A stretch of DNA of 64,000 nucleotides from DASUPK01 sp963831605 (GTDB taxonomy: Bacteria; Actinomycetota; Thermoleophilia; Solirubrobacterales; 70-9). Shown in pieces: positions 29,292-37,103 of the stretch (position 1 is its first letter; each line of letters starts with the position of its first letter). The stretch spans positions 186,001 through 250,000 of the forward strand of contig CAWHQR010000008.1 of NCBI GenBank assembly GCA_963831605.1. The letters are read 5' to 3'. Made by a program: the position numbers and the translations under genes. Below the pieces are notes generated by a model. That model saw nothing but the letters and a program-made list of their open reading frames with translations, was not told the origin of the DNA and searched no databases.

Positions 29292-29376
29292 CGCCGCCCC
29301 ATTTCCGGAGCGGAGGGCGAAGCCCGTAGCGACTTGTGTGGGGCGGCGGTCATCGCCCCGGCCTGATGGCGAAGCC
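29292..29376 (-). repeat. Dispersed intergenic repeat, copy A
   Basis: Read on the minus strand, this stretch is homologous over about 85 bases to 45454-45537 on the plus strand. Shared blocks include ggcttcgccat, cgccccaca, aagtcgct and cgggcttcgccct. In copy A a perfect 13-bp inverted repeat (29289-29301 with 29339-29351, GACCGCCGCCCCA) would form a strong hairpin just after the secA stop and could also act as a terminator, although no T-run follows. Confidence 0.7.
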
Positions 29377-29393
29377 GTCAATCTCTGCTGACA

Positions 29394-29819
29394 GTGCCCC
29401 ACGCCGGCCAGGAAATAGAGGGCTTCGGCGGCCACCGCCTGAAGCTGATCAAGACGGGCGACGAGACCGGCGGCGAGCTGCTCGAGATGGAGGCGAGCTA
29501 CAGCGGCGAGGCCGGGATGCCGCCGGCGCATCTTCACCCGAACCAGGCCGAGCGCTTCGAGGTCCTGGAGGGAACCATGCGCGCGATCGTCGACGGCGAT
29601 GAGCGCGTCTACGAGGCAGGTGAGAGCTTCGATGTCCCGCCTGGAACGCCGCACCAGATGGGGGCAGAGGGCCCGGCCCGGATGCGATGGGAGGTCCGGC
29701 CGGCACTTCGCACGGCGGAGTTCTTCGAGCGCCTCTACGGCACCGGCCCGGACAGCGCGAGGGAGCTCGGGGAGAAGTTCTTCACGGAGTTCTCCGACGA
29801 GTTCCGGCTCTCGGGCTAG
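29394..29819 (+). CDS. Cupin-domain protein
   Basis: This is a single-domain cupin of 141 residues. The metal-binding motif is MPPAHLHPNQAERFEVLEGTMR (two His and Glu), followed by FDVPPGTPHQMGAEGPARM for the second motif. The fold suits a small metal-dependent isomerase, oxygenase or sugar-binding protein; the activity cannot be told from the sequence. The C-terminal helix region (AEFFERLYGTGPDSARELGE) is typical of small cupins annotated only by domain. The GTG start lies 103 bases after secA, beyond the repeat. Confidence 0.82.
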   Translation: MPHAGQEIEGFGGHRLKLIKTGDETGGELLEMEASYSGEAGMPPAHLHPNQAERFEVLEGTMRAIVDGDERVYEAGESFDVPPGTPHQMGAEGPARMRWEVRPALRTAEFFERLYGTGPDSARELGEKFFTEFSDEFRLSG

Positions 29820-29886
29820 GAGCCCTTCGCCACTTCGGATCACGGTCCTTATGTAACAGCCGACGGGGTCCGCGTACCATTGGCGC

Positions 29887-30801
29887 ATGGAGAAGGCCAC
29901 CGTGGGCAGTGAGGGCAAGGTCGCAGCGAGCGCCGTTGCGCCCGAGAACGAGGAGGCGACCGAGGCCTGGAGCGGCGTCCTCTTCGAACGATTCGTCGAG
30001 TTCCGCGATCTCGTGGTCTTCGGGCTCAAGCGGCATGGCGATGCGGCCATGCGGCTTCATCCACCGGAGCCCGGCGACCGCGTCCTCGACGTCGGTTGCG
30101 GGTTCGGCGACACCACCCGGCAGCTCGCCGGCCTGGTCGGAGCGGAGGGGCAGGCCACCGGGACCGATGTCTCGGCGCCGTTCATCGAGGCCTCCGTCGA
30201 CGAGGCGGCCGCTGCCGGCACGGGCAACGTGGACTTCTTCACCGCCGACGCTCAGGTCGCCGACCTGCGCGGGCCATACGACTACGTCTTCTCGCGGATG
30301 GGCTTGATGTTCTTCGCCAACCCGGTCCAGGCCCTGCGGAATATCCGCGCCTCTCTCCGGCCCGGCGGACGGCTCGTCGCCTGCGTCTGGCGGCGCAAGA
30401 TCGACAACGAGTGGCTGTATCGAGCCGAGCAGGTCACCGAGCGGTACCTCGAAGCGCCCGAGGAGCCGCAGGACGTGCGCTGTGGCCCCGGCCCGTTCTC
30501 GATGGCTGACGCCGACACGGTCTCCGAGCAGCTGCAGATCGCGGGGTTCGAGTTCCCGACCTTCACCCGGTGTGACCTGCCCCTCAAGCTCGGAGACGAC
30601 CTCGACCATGCCGTCCGCTTCAACATGTCGATTGGCCCGGCAGCCGAACTGCTCCGGATCTGCCCGGCGGACGAAGTCGAGCGGCTGCGACCGAAGGTGG
30701 AGGAGGACATCCGCGGGGTGCTCGCTGACTATCAGCAGCCGGACGGCACAGTCAGCGGCCCGGCCTCGACCTGGATCATCACCGCGACCGTCCCCGGGTA
30801 G
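29887..30801 (+). CDS. Class I SAM-dependent methyltransferase
   Basis: This 304-residue methyltransferase has motif I at DRVLDVGCGFGDTTRQLAG, motif II around GTDVSAPFIEAS, and motif III/IV at YDYVFSRMGLMFF, followed by LRPGGRLVACVWRR. It belongs to the UbiE/COQ5-like group by this pattern. The substrate is unknown. The first 40 residues are a variable extension. It is a stand-alone gene between the cupin and prfB, with a 67-base upstream gap that probably holds its promoter. Confidence 0.85.
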   Translation: MEKATVGSEGKVAASAVAPENEEATEAWSGVLFERFVEFRDLVVFGLKRHGDAAMRLHPPEPGDRVLDVGCGFGDTTRQLAGLVGAEGQATGTDVSAPFIEASVDEAAAAGTGNVDFFTADAQVADLRGPYDYVFSRMGLMFFANPVQALRNIRASLRPGGRLVACVWRRKIDNEWLYRAEQVTERYLEAPEEPQDVRCGPGPFSMADADTVSEQLQIAGFEFPTFTRCDLPLKLGDDLDHAVRFNMSIGPAAELLRICPADEVERLRPKVEEDIRGVLADYQQPDGTVSGPASTWIITATVPG

Positions 30802-30835
30802 CGCGGCCGCAATACGCTGTATCCAGACTCAATCG

Positions 30836-31952
30836 ATGGCCGACAAACTTCCAAAGGAGGGAATCTCCGCGCGCCTCGCCGAGATCCGGGGGCAGCTGAA
30901 GCTGCTCTCGGATTACCTTTGACCCGGATGGGCTGAGCGCCGAGATCGATCGGCTCGAGAGTGAGATGCAGCGCGAGGGGTTCTGGGACGACCAGGCCAA
31001 GGCCGCCGAAATCTCAGCGCAGCACTCGCGGGCGCAGAAGAGGCTGAACGGCTTTCGCGAGCTGACCAGCGACGTGGACGACCTGGACGAGCTCGCCGAG
31101 CTGGCCGCCGACGACGAGGAGATGGCGAACGAGCTCACCGCTCAGCTCTCCTCGGTGGAGCGCCGCCTGGCGGAGCTCGAGGAGGAGCGCCTCTTCTCGG
31201 GCCGTTTCGACGCCGGCGACGCCGTCGTCACCGTGAACGCCGGCGCCGGAGGGACCGACTCGCAGGACTGGGGGGAGATGCTGCTCCGCATGTACCTGCG
31301 CTGGGCCGAGCGGCGCGGCTTCAAGGTGGAGATGAAGGAGGCATCTCCGGGCGAGGAGGCCGGGCTCAAGTCCGCGACCTTCGTCGTCCGGGGCGAGAAC
31401 GCCTACGGCCTCTTCGCGGCGGAGCGGGGCGTCCACCGGCTGATCCGCATCTCTCCGTTCGACTCCTCCGCCCGCCGGCACACGAGCTTCGCCCAGGTAG
31501 ACGTCGCGCCTCTGGTCGAGGGCGACATCGATGTTGAGATCGACGACTCCGACATCCGGGTCGACACCTACCGGGCCTCCGGCGCCGGCGGCCAACACGT
31601 CAACAAGACCGACTCCGCCGTCCGAATCACCCACGTGCCCACGGGGATCGTCGCCCAGTCCCAGAACGAGCGCTCGCAGATTCAGAACAGGGCGACGGCG
31701 ATGCAGATCCTGCGCTCCCGGCTGTTGGAGCGGAAGGAACTGGAGCAGGCCGAGGAGCTCGCGAGGGAGCGGGGAGAGCAGAAGTCGGCCGAGTGGGGGT
31801 CGCAGATCCGCAGCTACTTCCTGCACCCGGACCAGCGCGTCAAGGACCACCGCACGAACTACGAGGTCGGCGACACGAACCGGGTTCTCGACGGCGATAT
31901 CGACGCCTTCGTCCGGGAGTACCTGAACCTCGTGGCCTCCTCGGACAACTAG
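30836..31952 (+). CDS. prfB: Peptide chain release factor 2, with programmed +1 frameshift
   Basis: RF2 terminates translation at UGA and UAA. The first 28 codons from ATG 30836 (ADKLPKEGISARLAEIRGQL...) end at a TGA at 30920-30922. Skipping one base there continues into the frame DPDGLSAEIDRLESEMQREG and runs to 31952, giving about 371 residues, the usual size. The specificity tripeptide SPF is in LIRISPFDSSARRH, and the catalytic GGQ in SGAGGQHVNKTDSAVRI. The shift allows RF2 to control its own synthesis. A shorter start at 30966 would lose part of domain 1. Confidence 0.93.
30914..30923 (+). promoter_or_regulatory. Programmed +1 frameshift site of prfB
   Basis: The sequence TAC CTT TGA C matches the core of the classical RF2 site (CTT TGA C), with Leu-tRNA slipping forward at an in-frame UGA. 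The strong upstream Shine-Dalgarno-like element of Escherichia coli (AGGGGG) is missing; here the preceding bases are ctgctctcggat. Efficiency may therefore depend mainly on slow UGA decoding. Confidence 0.88.
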
Positions 31953-31961
31953 CCTCGCCCC

Positions 31962-32594
31962 TTAGAGCGCGCCCTCGAGGTCGAGCAGTTCCCGCTTCAT
32001 CTCCGGGCCGCCGCCGTAGTTGCCCACGCCGCCGCCGGACTGCAGGACACGGTGACAGGGGACGATCAGCGGGATCGGATTGCGGCCGCACGCAGTCCCG
32101 GCGGCGCGGTAGGCGCGGGCGTTGCCGGCCTGCTTGGCGATCTGCCCATAGGTGCGGGTCTCGCCGTACGGGATCCGAGCCACCGCATGCAGCGCCCGGT
32201 TGCGGAAGCCCGGCGGGGTCAGCGCCCAGTCGACCTGTACGTCGAAGTGATCGCGCTTGCGGTCGAAGTACTGCTCCAGCTCGCGGCGCTCCTCGTCGAG
32301 GCGCTTCGGGGACTCGAGCACCCGCGGGGAGACGTAGCGCGCGAGGTCCTCGAGGACCTCGTCCTCCGACTGCGCGTGGCCTCGGTGACTTGGCAGGGCC
32401 AGCCTGATGACGCCGCGGTCGGTGCGGGCGACCAGGAGCCTGCCGAAGGGGGAGTCGACCGGCGCGTAGGCCACGTCGACCAGGCCGTCCCGCTCAGCCT
32501 GAGCGAGGACACCCTGGACGGCGCGATCGAGGTCGCCGGCGGGCGGGTCGTTGCGGAGCATCTTTTCGAGTTGCTTGTCGGACAGCGGGTTCAT
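31962..32594 (-). CDS. ogt: Methylated-DNA--protein-cysteine methyltransferase
   Basis: This suicide enzyme removes alkyl groups from O6-alkylguanine. The acceptor cysteine is in LIVPCHRVLQSGGGVGNYGG, and the helix-turn-helix and Arg finger lie in ARIPYGETRTYGQIAKQAGN. At 210 residues it has an N-terminal extension of about 30 residues (LSDKQLEKMLRNDPPAGD). It is translationally coupled to the ECF sigma gene (overlap of four bases), with the sigma gene first. This suggests that the sigma factor or its signal controls alkylation repair. Confidence 0.92.
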   Translation of the reverse strand: MNPLSDKQLEKMLRNDPPAGDLDRAVQGVLAQAERDGLVDVAYAPVDSPFGRLLVARTDRGVIRLALPSHRGHAQSEDEVLEDLARYVSPRVLESPKRLDEERRELEQYFDRKRDHFDVQVDWALTPPGFRNRALHAVARIPYGETRTYGQIAKQAGNARAYRAAGTACGRNPIPLIVPCHRVLQSGGGVGNYGGGPEMKRELLDLEGAL

Positions 32595-33091
32595 GCGAAT
32601 TCACCTCTCAGCTTCTGAAGTCCCTCGTGGACGCTGCGCCGAGCGGCGTCCTGCGAGCAGTCGAGTGCTTTGGCGATGCCGGCGTAGGACATGTCCGTTG
32701 CGAAGCGCAGGACGACCGCGCTGCGCTGCTTGGGCGGGAGCCCGCTGACCGCGCGCCAGAGGTCGGGATCGCCACCGGCGACGACTGCGTCGGGCCGGTT
32801 GTTCTGGCTCGGTTCTCCGCCGGCGACCTCCTCCGGGCTCCCTCCTGGGACAGCGCGGCGCCCGCGCGAGCGGTGGTGGTCGATCGCCTTGCGGTGCGCG
32901 ATCGTGAGCAGCCAGGAACGCAGGTTGCTGGCGTGCTCCAGCTTCGGGTAGGCGCGCAGCGCCGCGATGAACGTCTCCTGGAAGACATCCTCGGCGTCGC
33001 TATGGCCGACGGAGGCGACCAGGAAGCCGAGCACGTCAGAGCCGTGCTCGTCGAGCAGCGCTTGGAAGGGAGGAAGGGATTCATCTGGCAT
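32591..33091 (-). CDS. ECF-type RNA polymerase sigma factor
   Basis: This short sigma factor (166 residues) has region 2 (LGFLVASVGHSDAEDVFQETFIAALRAYPKLE, with LRSWLLTIAHRKAIDHHRSR) and region 4 (LPPKQRSAVVLRFATDMSYA, then GIAKALDCSQDAARRSVHEG). No anti-sigma gene is adjacent; instead ogt overlaps its 3' end. Control may therefore be transcriptional or by a distant factor. The DNA repair partner hints at an alkylation or genotoxic stress response; that is inference from linkage. Confidence 0.9.
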   Translation of the reverse strand: MPDESLPPFQALLDEHGSDVLGFLVASVGHSDAEDVFQETFIAALRAYPKLEHASNLRSWLLTIAHRKAIDHHRSRGRRAVPGGSPEEVAGGEPSQNNRPDAVVAGGDPDLWRAVSGLPPKQRSAVVLRFATDMSYAGIAKALDCSQDAARRSVHEGLQKLRGEFA

Positions 33092-33138
33092 CCGCCCCTA
33101 AAACGTCGCACACGCAGCGTTCGTGAGATTGTGAGGCG

Positions 33139-33978
33139 ATGGAGATCGATGCCGACACGCGAGAGCTCGTCACCCGTGCCCTGGACGAGGATCTCGGCTC
33201 CGGCGACGTCACCGCCGATGCCGTGGTCCCCGAGGACGCGGCTGGGCGGGCCACGATCACCCAGAAGGCCCCGGGAGTGCTCTTTGGCCTCGATGTCGCC
33301 GCGGAGGTCTTCAGGCAGGCGGCGGCGGGGGGGCTCGAGGCCCTCGCGCCGGAGGCCGAGTGGCGCGAACACGTTCCGGCCGAGGTCGCCCGCGTGGCCG
33401 GCCCGGGGCGAGGACTGCTTGCAGCGGAGCGCACGGCGCTCAATCTGCTCGCGCATCTCTCCGGCGTCGCGACTCTGACCGCAAGGTTCGTCCGGGCGAT
33501 CGAGGGGACGGGCGCCGGAATCCTCGACACGCGCAAGACCACGCCGGGGTTGCGGGCGCTCGAGAAGGCCGCGGTTGCGGCCGGCGGGGGCACCAACCAC
33601 AGGATGGGTCTCTACGACGCGATCCTGATCAAGGAGAACCACGCCGCTCTGGCGGGCGGGGTGGGGGAGGCCGTCCGCCGCGCTCGCGAGGCACAGCCCG
33701 GTCTGCCGGTGGAGGTCGAGTGCCGCGATCTCAACGAGGTTCGAGAGGGGGCCGAGGCCGGCGCGGACCGGCTGCTGCTCGACAACATGAGCCCGGCGGA
33801 GCTCCGTGAGGCGGTCGCTGAAGCGGGCGGCTCCGATGGCCCGGAGCTCGAGGCCTCGGGCGGTGTCACGCTCGACACGGTCGCGGAAATCGCTGCAACC
33901 GGGGTGGATTTCGTCTCAGTGGGCGCCCTCACGCACTCCGCTCCAGCCCTCGACCTGAGCATTACCATCGAGCTATAG
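33139..33978 (+). CDS. nadC: Nicotinate-nucleotide pyrophosphorylase (quinolinate phosphoribosyltransferase)
   Basis: This enzyme converts quinolinate and PRPP to nicotinate mononucleotide in de novo NAD synthesis. Diagnostic blocks are ALDEDLGSGDVTADAVVPED, AERTALNLLAHLSGVATLT, ILDTRKTTPGLRALEKAAV, NHRMGLYDAILIKENH and ASGGVTLDTVAEIAATGVDFVS. At 279 residues it is of normal length. nadA lies about 2 kb downstream in the same direction, separated by two SnoaL-like genes and a reversed DNA glycosylase gene. I see no nadB in the window. Confidence 0.96.
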   Translation: MEIDADTRELVTRALDEDLGSGDVTADAVVPEDAAGRATITQKAPGVLFGLDVAAEVFRQAAAGGLEALAPEAEWREHVPAEVARVAGPGRGLLAAERTALNLLAHLSGVATLTARFVRAIEGTGAGILDTRKTTPGLRALEKAAVAAGGGTNHRMGLYDAILIKENHAALAGGVGEAVRRAREAQPGLPVEVECRDLNEVREGAEAGADRLLLDNMSPAELREAVAEAGGSDGPELEASGGVTLDTVAEIAATGVDFVSVGALTHSAPALDLSITIEL

Positions 33979-33987
33979 AGTCGATCG

Positions 33988-34503
33988 GTGGCCATTCTCG
34001 AGACTGAGGCGACCCGGCGGGAGGCGCTCGTCCGCAAGCACGTGGAAGCCGAGAACGCGGCCGACTATGAGACCGCGCTCGCGACCTTCCAGCACCCGCG
34101 CTACGAGTACGTCGCGAGCGACGAGGTCTACGACGGCGCCGAGGAGGTGATGGCCCACTGGCGGGAGTTCGACCGGGCCTTCCCTGACCAGGAGATCGAG
34201 ATCGTCAGGCTGCACACGGCTGACGACGCGGTGCTGATGGAGGCGATCGCCCGGGGCACCCACACCGGCCCGTTTCGCGGACTGCCCCCCACAGGCCGGC
34301 GCTGGGAGCAGCAGTTCCTCGCCATCTTCGTGTTCGAGGACGATGCGCTGGTCTGCGAGCGCGTCTACTACGACACCTCAACGGTGCTGCAGCAACTCGG
34401 GATCGCTCGCGAGCCCACCAGCGTCACGGGCCGCCTGGAGACGGCGGCCACCCATCCACTGACGATCTCGCGCGGCGTGGTCAGGCGCGTGATCGGGAGG
34501 TAA
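33988..34503 (+). CDS. SnoaL-like / ester cyclase-fold protein, copy 1
   Basis: This 171-residue protein has the NTF2-like alpha+beta barrel pattern of SnoaL/ester cyclase relatives: VRKHVEAENAADYETALATF, FDRAFPDQEIEIVRLHTADD, GTHTGPFRGLPPTGRRWE and IFVFEDDALVCERVYYD. Such proteins bind small polyketide- or isoprenoid-like ligands, but many have no known activity. A conserved C-terminal tail (THPLTISRGVVRRVIGR) is shared with the next gene. It starts with GTG nine bases after nadC. Confidence 0.8.
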   Translation: MAILETEATRREALVRKHVEAENAADYETALATFQHPRYEYVASDEVYDGAEEVMAHWREFDRAFPDQEIEIVRLHTADDAVLMEAIARGTHTGPFRGLPPTGRRWEQQFLAIFVFEDDALVCERVYYDTSTVLQQLGIAREPTSVTGRLETAATHPLTISRGVVRRVIGR

Positions 34504-34506
34504 GCG

Positions 34507-35022
34507 ATGGCACCGAGCGCCGCCACCCGAAAGAAGCGCGAGGAGATCGTGCGCGAGCACATGGACTCGGAGAACCGTCACGAGTTCGACGCGACCCTCG
34601 ACACCTTCGCGCACCCGCGGTACGAGCTCATCGCCACCGGCGAGACCTACGACGGCCCGGAGGAGGTCGCCGGCTACTACGACGACACCCGGCGCGCCTT
34701 TCCGGACCAGCGCAACGAGCTGCTTGCGCTGCATCACGCCGACGACGCGGTGCTGGTCGAGGCGGTCGTGCGCGGCACGCACCGGGGGCCGCTCCGCAGC
34801 CTGCCTCCGACCGGCCGCGAATTCGAGCTGCCGATTCTCGCGATCTTCGTGTTCGACGGCAACAAGCTCACCTGCGAGCGCGTCTACTTCGACCAGACGA
34901 CGGTCCTCCGCCAGCTCGGCATCGCCCGCGACCCGCTCAGCCTCACCGGCCGGCTCCAGACTCTCGTCACCCATCCGCTGACGATCGGACGCGGCGTGGT
35001 CCGCTGGGTCACCGGCCGTTAG
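34507..35022 (+). CDS. SnoaL-like / ester cyclase-fold protein, copy 2
   Basis: This is a paralogue of the preceding gene with the same length (171 residues) and aligned throughout: VREHMDSENRHEFDATLDTF, TRRAFPDQRNELLALHHADD, GTHRGPLRSLPPTGREFE, IFVFDGNKLTCERVYFDQTT and the tail THPLTIGRGVVRWVTGR. The genes are separated by three bases, so they arose by tandem duplication and are co-expressed. They may form a heterodimer, since NTF2-like proteins usually dimerise; that is inference. Confidence 0.8.
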   Translation: MAPSAATRKKREEIVREHMDSENRHEFDATLDTFAHPRYELIATGETYDGPEEVAGYYDDTRRAFPDQRNELLALHHADDAVLVEAVVRGTHRGPLRSLPPTGREFELPILAIFVFDGNKLTCERVYFDQTTVLRQLGIARDPLSLTGRLQTLVTHPLTIGRGVVRWVTGR

Positions 35023-35058
35023 CTCAGCGAAAGGAATCGCGTTGCTCGTCGCAGCCTC

Positions 35059-35922
35059 CTACTTCAGGAGGCGCGACAAACGCCGGTCCTTGAGGACGCG
35101 GCCTTCGGTCTGTTCCTGAGGGCAGTAGTTCATCTGGTGCTCGGAGAAGAAGACGGCTTCAATCGTCGTGCCGCAGCGCGGACAGGGCTCGCCCTCACGC
35201 CGGTGGACCTTCAGGGGCATCGGCATCTTGTCGGGGATCTGCTCGCCGATTACCTCCTCGTAGTGGTCGATCGCGTCACCGAGGACGTGCAGGGCGTCGT
35301 GGATCGCCTTCACCTCCTCACCGCGCAAATCGGATCCCTTCTTGAAGGGGGACAGCCTGGCCTCCCAGAGGATCTCGTCGACCCAGGACCGGCCGATGCC
35401 GGCGATGTCCCGCTGGTGGCGCAGCAGGGGGTGGAGGTGGCGTGGCTCGTCGATTGCCTCCCGGAACTCGTCCAGCGGCGGGGCCGGCCACGCGTCGGGG
35501 CCGAGCGTCGCCACCATCTCGTCATCCTCCACCTCGTCGCGCCGCAGGAGTTTCGCCCAGGCCGATTGCTTGGTGCCGAACTCGCGCAGGCGAAGCTCGC
35601 GCCCGTCCGCGATCCTGACCAGGACGCGGGAGCGCCGGTCCTTCAGCGAGGCGCGCTTGTCGAAGAGCTGGAGCCGTCCCGCGGACATCAGATGGATGAG
35701 CAGCGTCAGAGGTCCCGCTCCGTCCGCCGTTGAGATATCCACGGCGAGCATCTTGCCGATCCGGCGCACTCCCTCCACCTGCCCACCGGCCAGCGCATCG
35801 AGGCTGGGCTCGAAGGTTTTGAGCGTCGCCACGCCCGGGGCGAGGGCGGATTCCACCTCCGCTCCCTCGAGCGCGGCGCTCAGCCGGCGGGCCGTGATCT
35901 CGACCTCGGGCAACTCGGGCAT
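35059..35922 (-). CDS. Fpg/Nei-family DNA glycosylase
   Basis: This is a base-excision repair glycosylase/AP lyase for oxidised bases. The catalytic N-terminal Pro2-Glu3 is in PELPEVEITARRL. The helix-two-turn-helix lies around IAGIGRSWVDEILWEARLSP. The C-terminal zinc finger reads CPRCGTTIEAVFFSEHQMNY followed by CPQEQT: the first three Cys are present, but the fourth (normally CPxC) is Glu. Zinc binding is thus altered or lost. The Fpg-like end VLKDRRLSRLLK is conserved. It has 287 residues and lies on the opposite strand between the SnoaL pair and nadA. Confidence 0.88.
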   Translation of the reverse strand: MPELPEVEITARRLSAALEGAEVESALAPGVATLKTFEPSLDALAGGQVEGVRRIGKMLAVDISTADGAGPLTLLIHLMSAGRLQLFDKRASLKDRRSRVLVRIADGRELRLREFGTKQSAWAKLLRRDEVEDDEMVATLGPDAWPAPPLDEFREAIDEPRHLHPLLRHQRDIAGIGRSWVDEILWEARLSPFKKGSDLRGEEVKAIHDALHVLGDAIDHYEEVIGEQIPDKMPMPLKVHRREGEPCPRCGTTIEAVFFSEHQMNYCPQEQTEGRVLKDRRLSRLLK

Positions 35923-36028
35923 ATGGCAGAGGGTAGGGTGGCGCTAACCTTTGGTCAGTTCATTCGCCTGCCTCGAGGTCTCGTTCAAAGACCGGGGCGG
36001 CGAACATTTCAAACGTCAGGAGCACTCC

Positions 36029-37057
36029 GTGCTGGAGCTTCCTACCGTCAACGAACTTCCCGCCAAGCTGAGCGAGGAGGAGATCGCGACCCTCAGCGAG
36101 GAGGTCCGCACGCTCGCCGCCGAGCGGAACGCCGTCATTCTCGCGCACAACTACCAGCTGCCCGAGCTGCAGGACGTGGCCGACTTCGTCGGCGACTCGC
36201 TCGGCCTCTCCCGCCAGGCGGCGAAGGCCGACGCCGACGTGATCGAGTTCTGCGGCGTCCATTTCATGGCCGAGACCGCCTCGGTGCTCTGTCCGGACAA
36301 GACTGTGCTGATCGCGGATCTCGGCGCCGGCTGCTCGCTCGCGGAGTCGATCAACGCGGACCAGTTGCGCGCCTGGAAGGCCGAGCACCCCGGAGCCGTG
36401 GTGGTCATGTACGTCAACACCTCAGCGGAGGTGAAGGCCGAGACCGACTACTGCTGCACCTCGGGGAACGCTGTCGCGGTCGTCGAGCACATCCTGCGTG
36501 AGCACGGCCCCGACACGGAGATCCTCTTCGGCCCCGACATGTGGCTCGGCGCGTTCGTCGAGCGCGAGACGGGCATCAGGGAGGATCCTGATCGCCGCGC
36601 CCGCTTCCACATCTGGGACGGCGAGTGCCACGTTCACGCCGGGATCCGGCCCGACGACATCAAGACCGTCCGCGACGAGCACCCGAACGCAGAGTTCCTG
36701 ATCCACCCCGAATGCGGCTGCGCGACCCAGGCGATGGAGTACGTCGCCTCCGGCGACATCGATCCCGACGGCGTCCAGATGCTCTCCACCGGCGGGATGC
36801 TCAACTACATGGAGCAGCACCCCGACGGGGAATACATCGTCGCGACCGAGAACGGGATGCTCTATCCCCTCCAGCAGGCCGCGCCTCAGGCGAAGCTGAT
36901 CGAGGCGAACCGGATGGCGTTCTGCCAGTACATGAAGATGATCACCCTGCCGAAGGTCCGGGACTCGCTGCGCGACGGCAGGTTCGAGGTGAAGGTCCTG
37001 CCCGAGATCGCAGAGCGTGCCCAGCTTCCGATCGAGCGCATGGTCGCGATCGGCTAG
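36029..37057 (+). CDS. nadA: Quinolinate synthase
   Basis: NadA condenses iminoaspartate with dihydroxyacetone phosphate to quinolinate, using an oxygen-sensitive [4Fe-4S] cluster. Blocks seen are NAVILAHNYQLPELQDVADF, VIEFCGVHFMAETASVL (cluster Cys), DYCCTSGNAVAVV, LFGPDMWLGAFVERETG and LIHPECGCATQAMEYV. The GTG at 36029 was chosen because an AGGAG sits six bases upstream and the conserved region begins soon after; longer in-frame starts exist. It has 342 residues. The product feeds nadC at 33139. Confidence 0.95.
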   Translation: MLELPTVNELPAKLSEEEIATLSEEVRTLAAERNAVILAHNYQLPELQDVADFVGDSLGLSRQAAKADADVIEFCGVHFMAETASVLCPDKTVLIADLGAGCSLAESINADQLRAWKAEHPGAVVVMYVNTSAEVKAETDYCCTSGNAVAVVEHILREHGPDTEILFGPDMWLGAFVERETGIREDPDRRARFHIWDGECHVHAGIRPDDIKTVRDEHPNAEFLIHPECGCATQAMEYVASGDIDPDGVQMLSTGGMLNYMEQHPDGEYIVATENGMLYPLQQAAPQAKLIEANRMAFCQYMKMITLPKVRDSLRDGRFEVKVLPEIAERAQLPIERMVAIG

Positions 37058-37103
37058 AGCTCGCGCTTACGCATCCTTCGGACCCAGCCGGTGTAATCCC
37101 GGT

